Positions 37,578 through 37,802 of a DNA stretch of 37,802 bases are shown in pieces; position 1 is the stretch's first letter; each line of letters starts with the position of its first letter. The notes beneath the pieces were generated by a model, which was not told where the DNA came from, did not search any database, and saw only the letters and a program-made list of their open reading frames with translations. The stretch is from a virus. Made by a program: the position numbers and the translations under genes. The stretch is from the IMG/VR virus record IMGVR_UViG_3300023179_000260, positions 1 to 37,802 of that record; one strand, 5' to 3'.

Positions 37578-37802
37578 CTATACCTTTCGGCCGTCTTCCT
37601 GTCCATCCTTCTTGTGCTTCATCGACTTTTCTAGGGCAGTCCACACATCCGTGGCCTTCACCTTCTGAACCTTGTTGGGTGCCGAAGAGGAGCCGTCGCC
37701 ACCGGGCGGTACTCCGGGAGGTCCTGGCGGCATGCCGGGGGGACCACCAAGTGATGGTCCTCCACCAATCGGACCGGGTGGCGGCCCACCGAGAGGCGGC
37801 CC
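37578..37802 (-). CDS. Gly/Pro-rich protein, C-terminal part only
   Basis: A minus-strand frame of 74 codons runs in from the window's right edge to a TAG at 37578. The visible part starts with Gly-Pro-rich sequence (GPPLGGPPPGPIGGGPSLGG, then GMPPGPPGVPPGGDG), and ends with a charged helix (KVKATDVWTALEKSMKHKKDG). The Pro/Gly tract looks like a flexible linker. It is upstream of gene 47 and probably transcribed with it. No function can be assigned because the main body is outside the window. Confidence 0.65.
   Translation of the reverse strand, partial: GPPLGGPPPGPIGGGPSLGGPPGMPPGPPGVPPGGDGSSSAPNKVQKVKATDVWTALEKSMKHKKDGQEDGRKV

Overview
The window is part of the genome of a GC-rich, T4-like contractile-tailed phage (myovirus). 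The evidence is a set of recognisable T4-type genes: neck proteins resembling gp13 and gp14, a gp15 tail terminator, a large gp18 tail sheath, two gp19-type tail tube proteins, a gp26-type baseplate-hub protein, the late sigma factor gp55, the gp46/gp47 recombination nuclease and a NrdA/NrdB/dUTPase nucleotide block. The host cannot be named from the sequence; it is a bacterium, probably Gram-negative. All assignments come from reading motifs, not from database searches.

Layout. 1-1147: a truncated m5C DNA methyltransferase and a PD-(D/E)XK nuclease. 1360-3874: two genes whose products begin with a capsid-targeting-like peptide, with a tRNA-Gly(UCC) between them. 3922-5601: a free-standing homing endonuclease. 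5629-6522: a gp13-like neck protein. 6566-10177: a tightly overlapping operon of two membrane proteins, three capsid-targeted proteins (two possible or probable ADP-ribosyltransferases and a zinc metalloprotease), then a PQ-loop membrane protein. 10164-11333: a capsid-targeted transglutaminase/papain-like protein, followed by a TnpB element at about 11337-12718. 12753-20577: mainly neck and tail structural genes. 20574-25244: late sigma factor, glycosyltransferases and small conserved genes. 25350-27380: gp26-like gene with a likely -1 frameshift extension, and a further structural candidate. 27578-29153: a three-gene cassette behind a sigma70-type promoter. 29128-37802: replication, repair and nucleotide metabolism on the minus strand, including a SET-domain protein and an intein inside NrdA.

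Two linked patterns stand out. First, at least eight proteins start with the same short peptide, Met-x-(x)-Phe-x-x-(Trp/Phe)-(Leu/Ile/Met)-x-(x)-Glu, which resembles the cleavable capsid-targeting sequence of T4 internal proteins. Several carry enzyme folds suited to attacking or reprogramming a host (ADP-ribosyltransferase, HEXXH metalloprotease, transglutaminase-like). I infer a head-packaged, injected effector set. Second, many genes are preceded by an 8-base box of the form NTANATA(C/G/A), which resembles the T4 late promoter TATAAATA read by gp55. In five genes this box ends only 3-5 bases before the start codon with no usable ribosome-binding site, so transcription would begin at the start codon itself (leaderless mRNA). 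Two other boxes are palindromic and lie between divergent genes, so one box may serve both directions. The TnpB element sits exactly between such a box and the start codon of the transglutaminase-like gene, and its guide RNA would read the promoter sequence it displaced.
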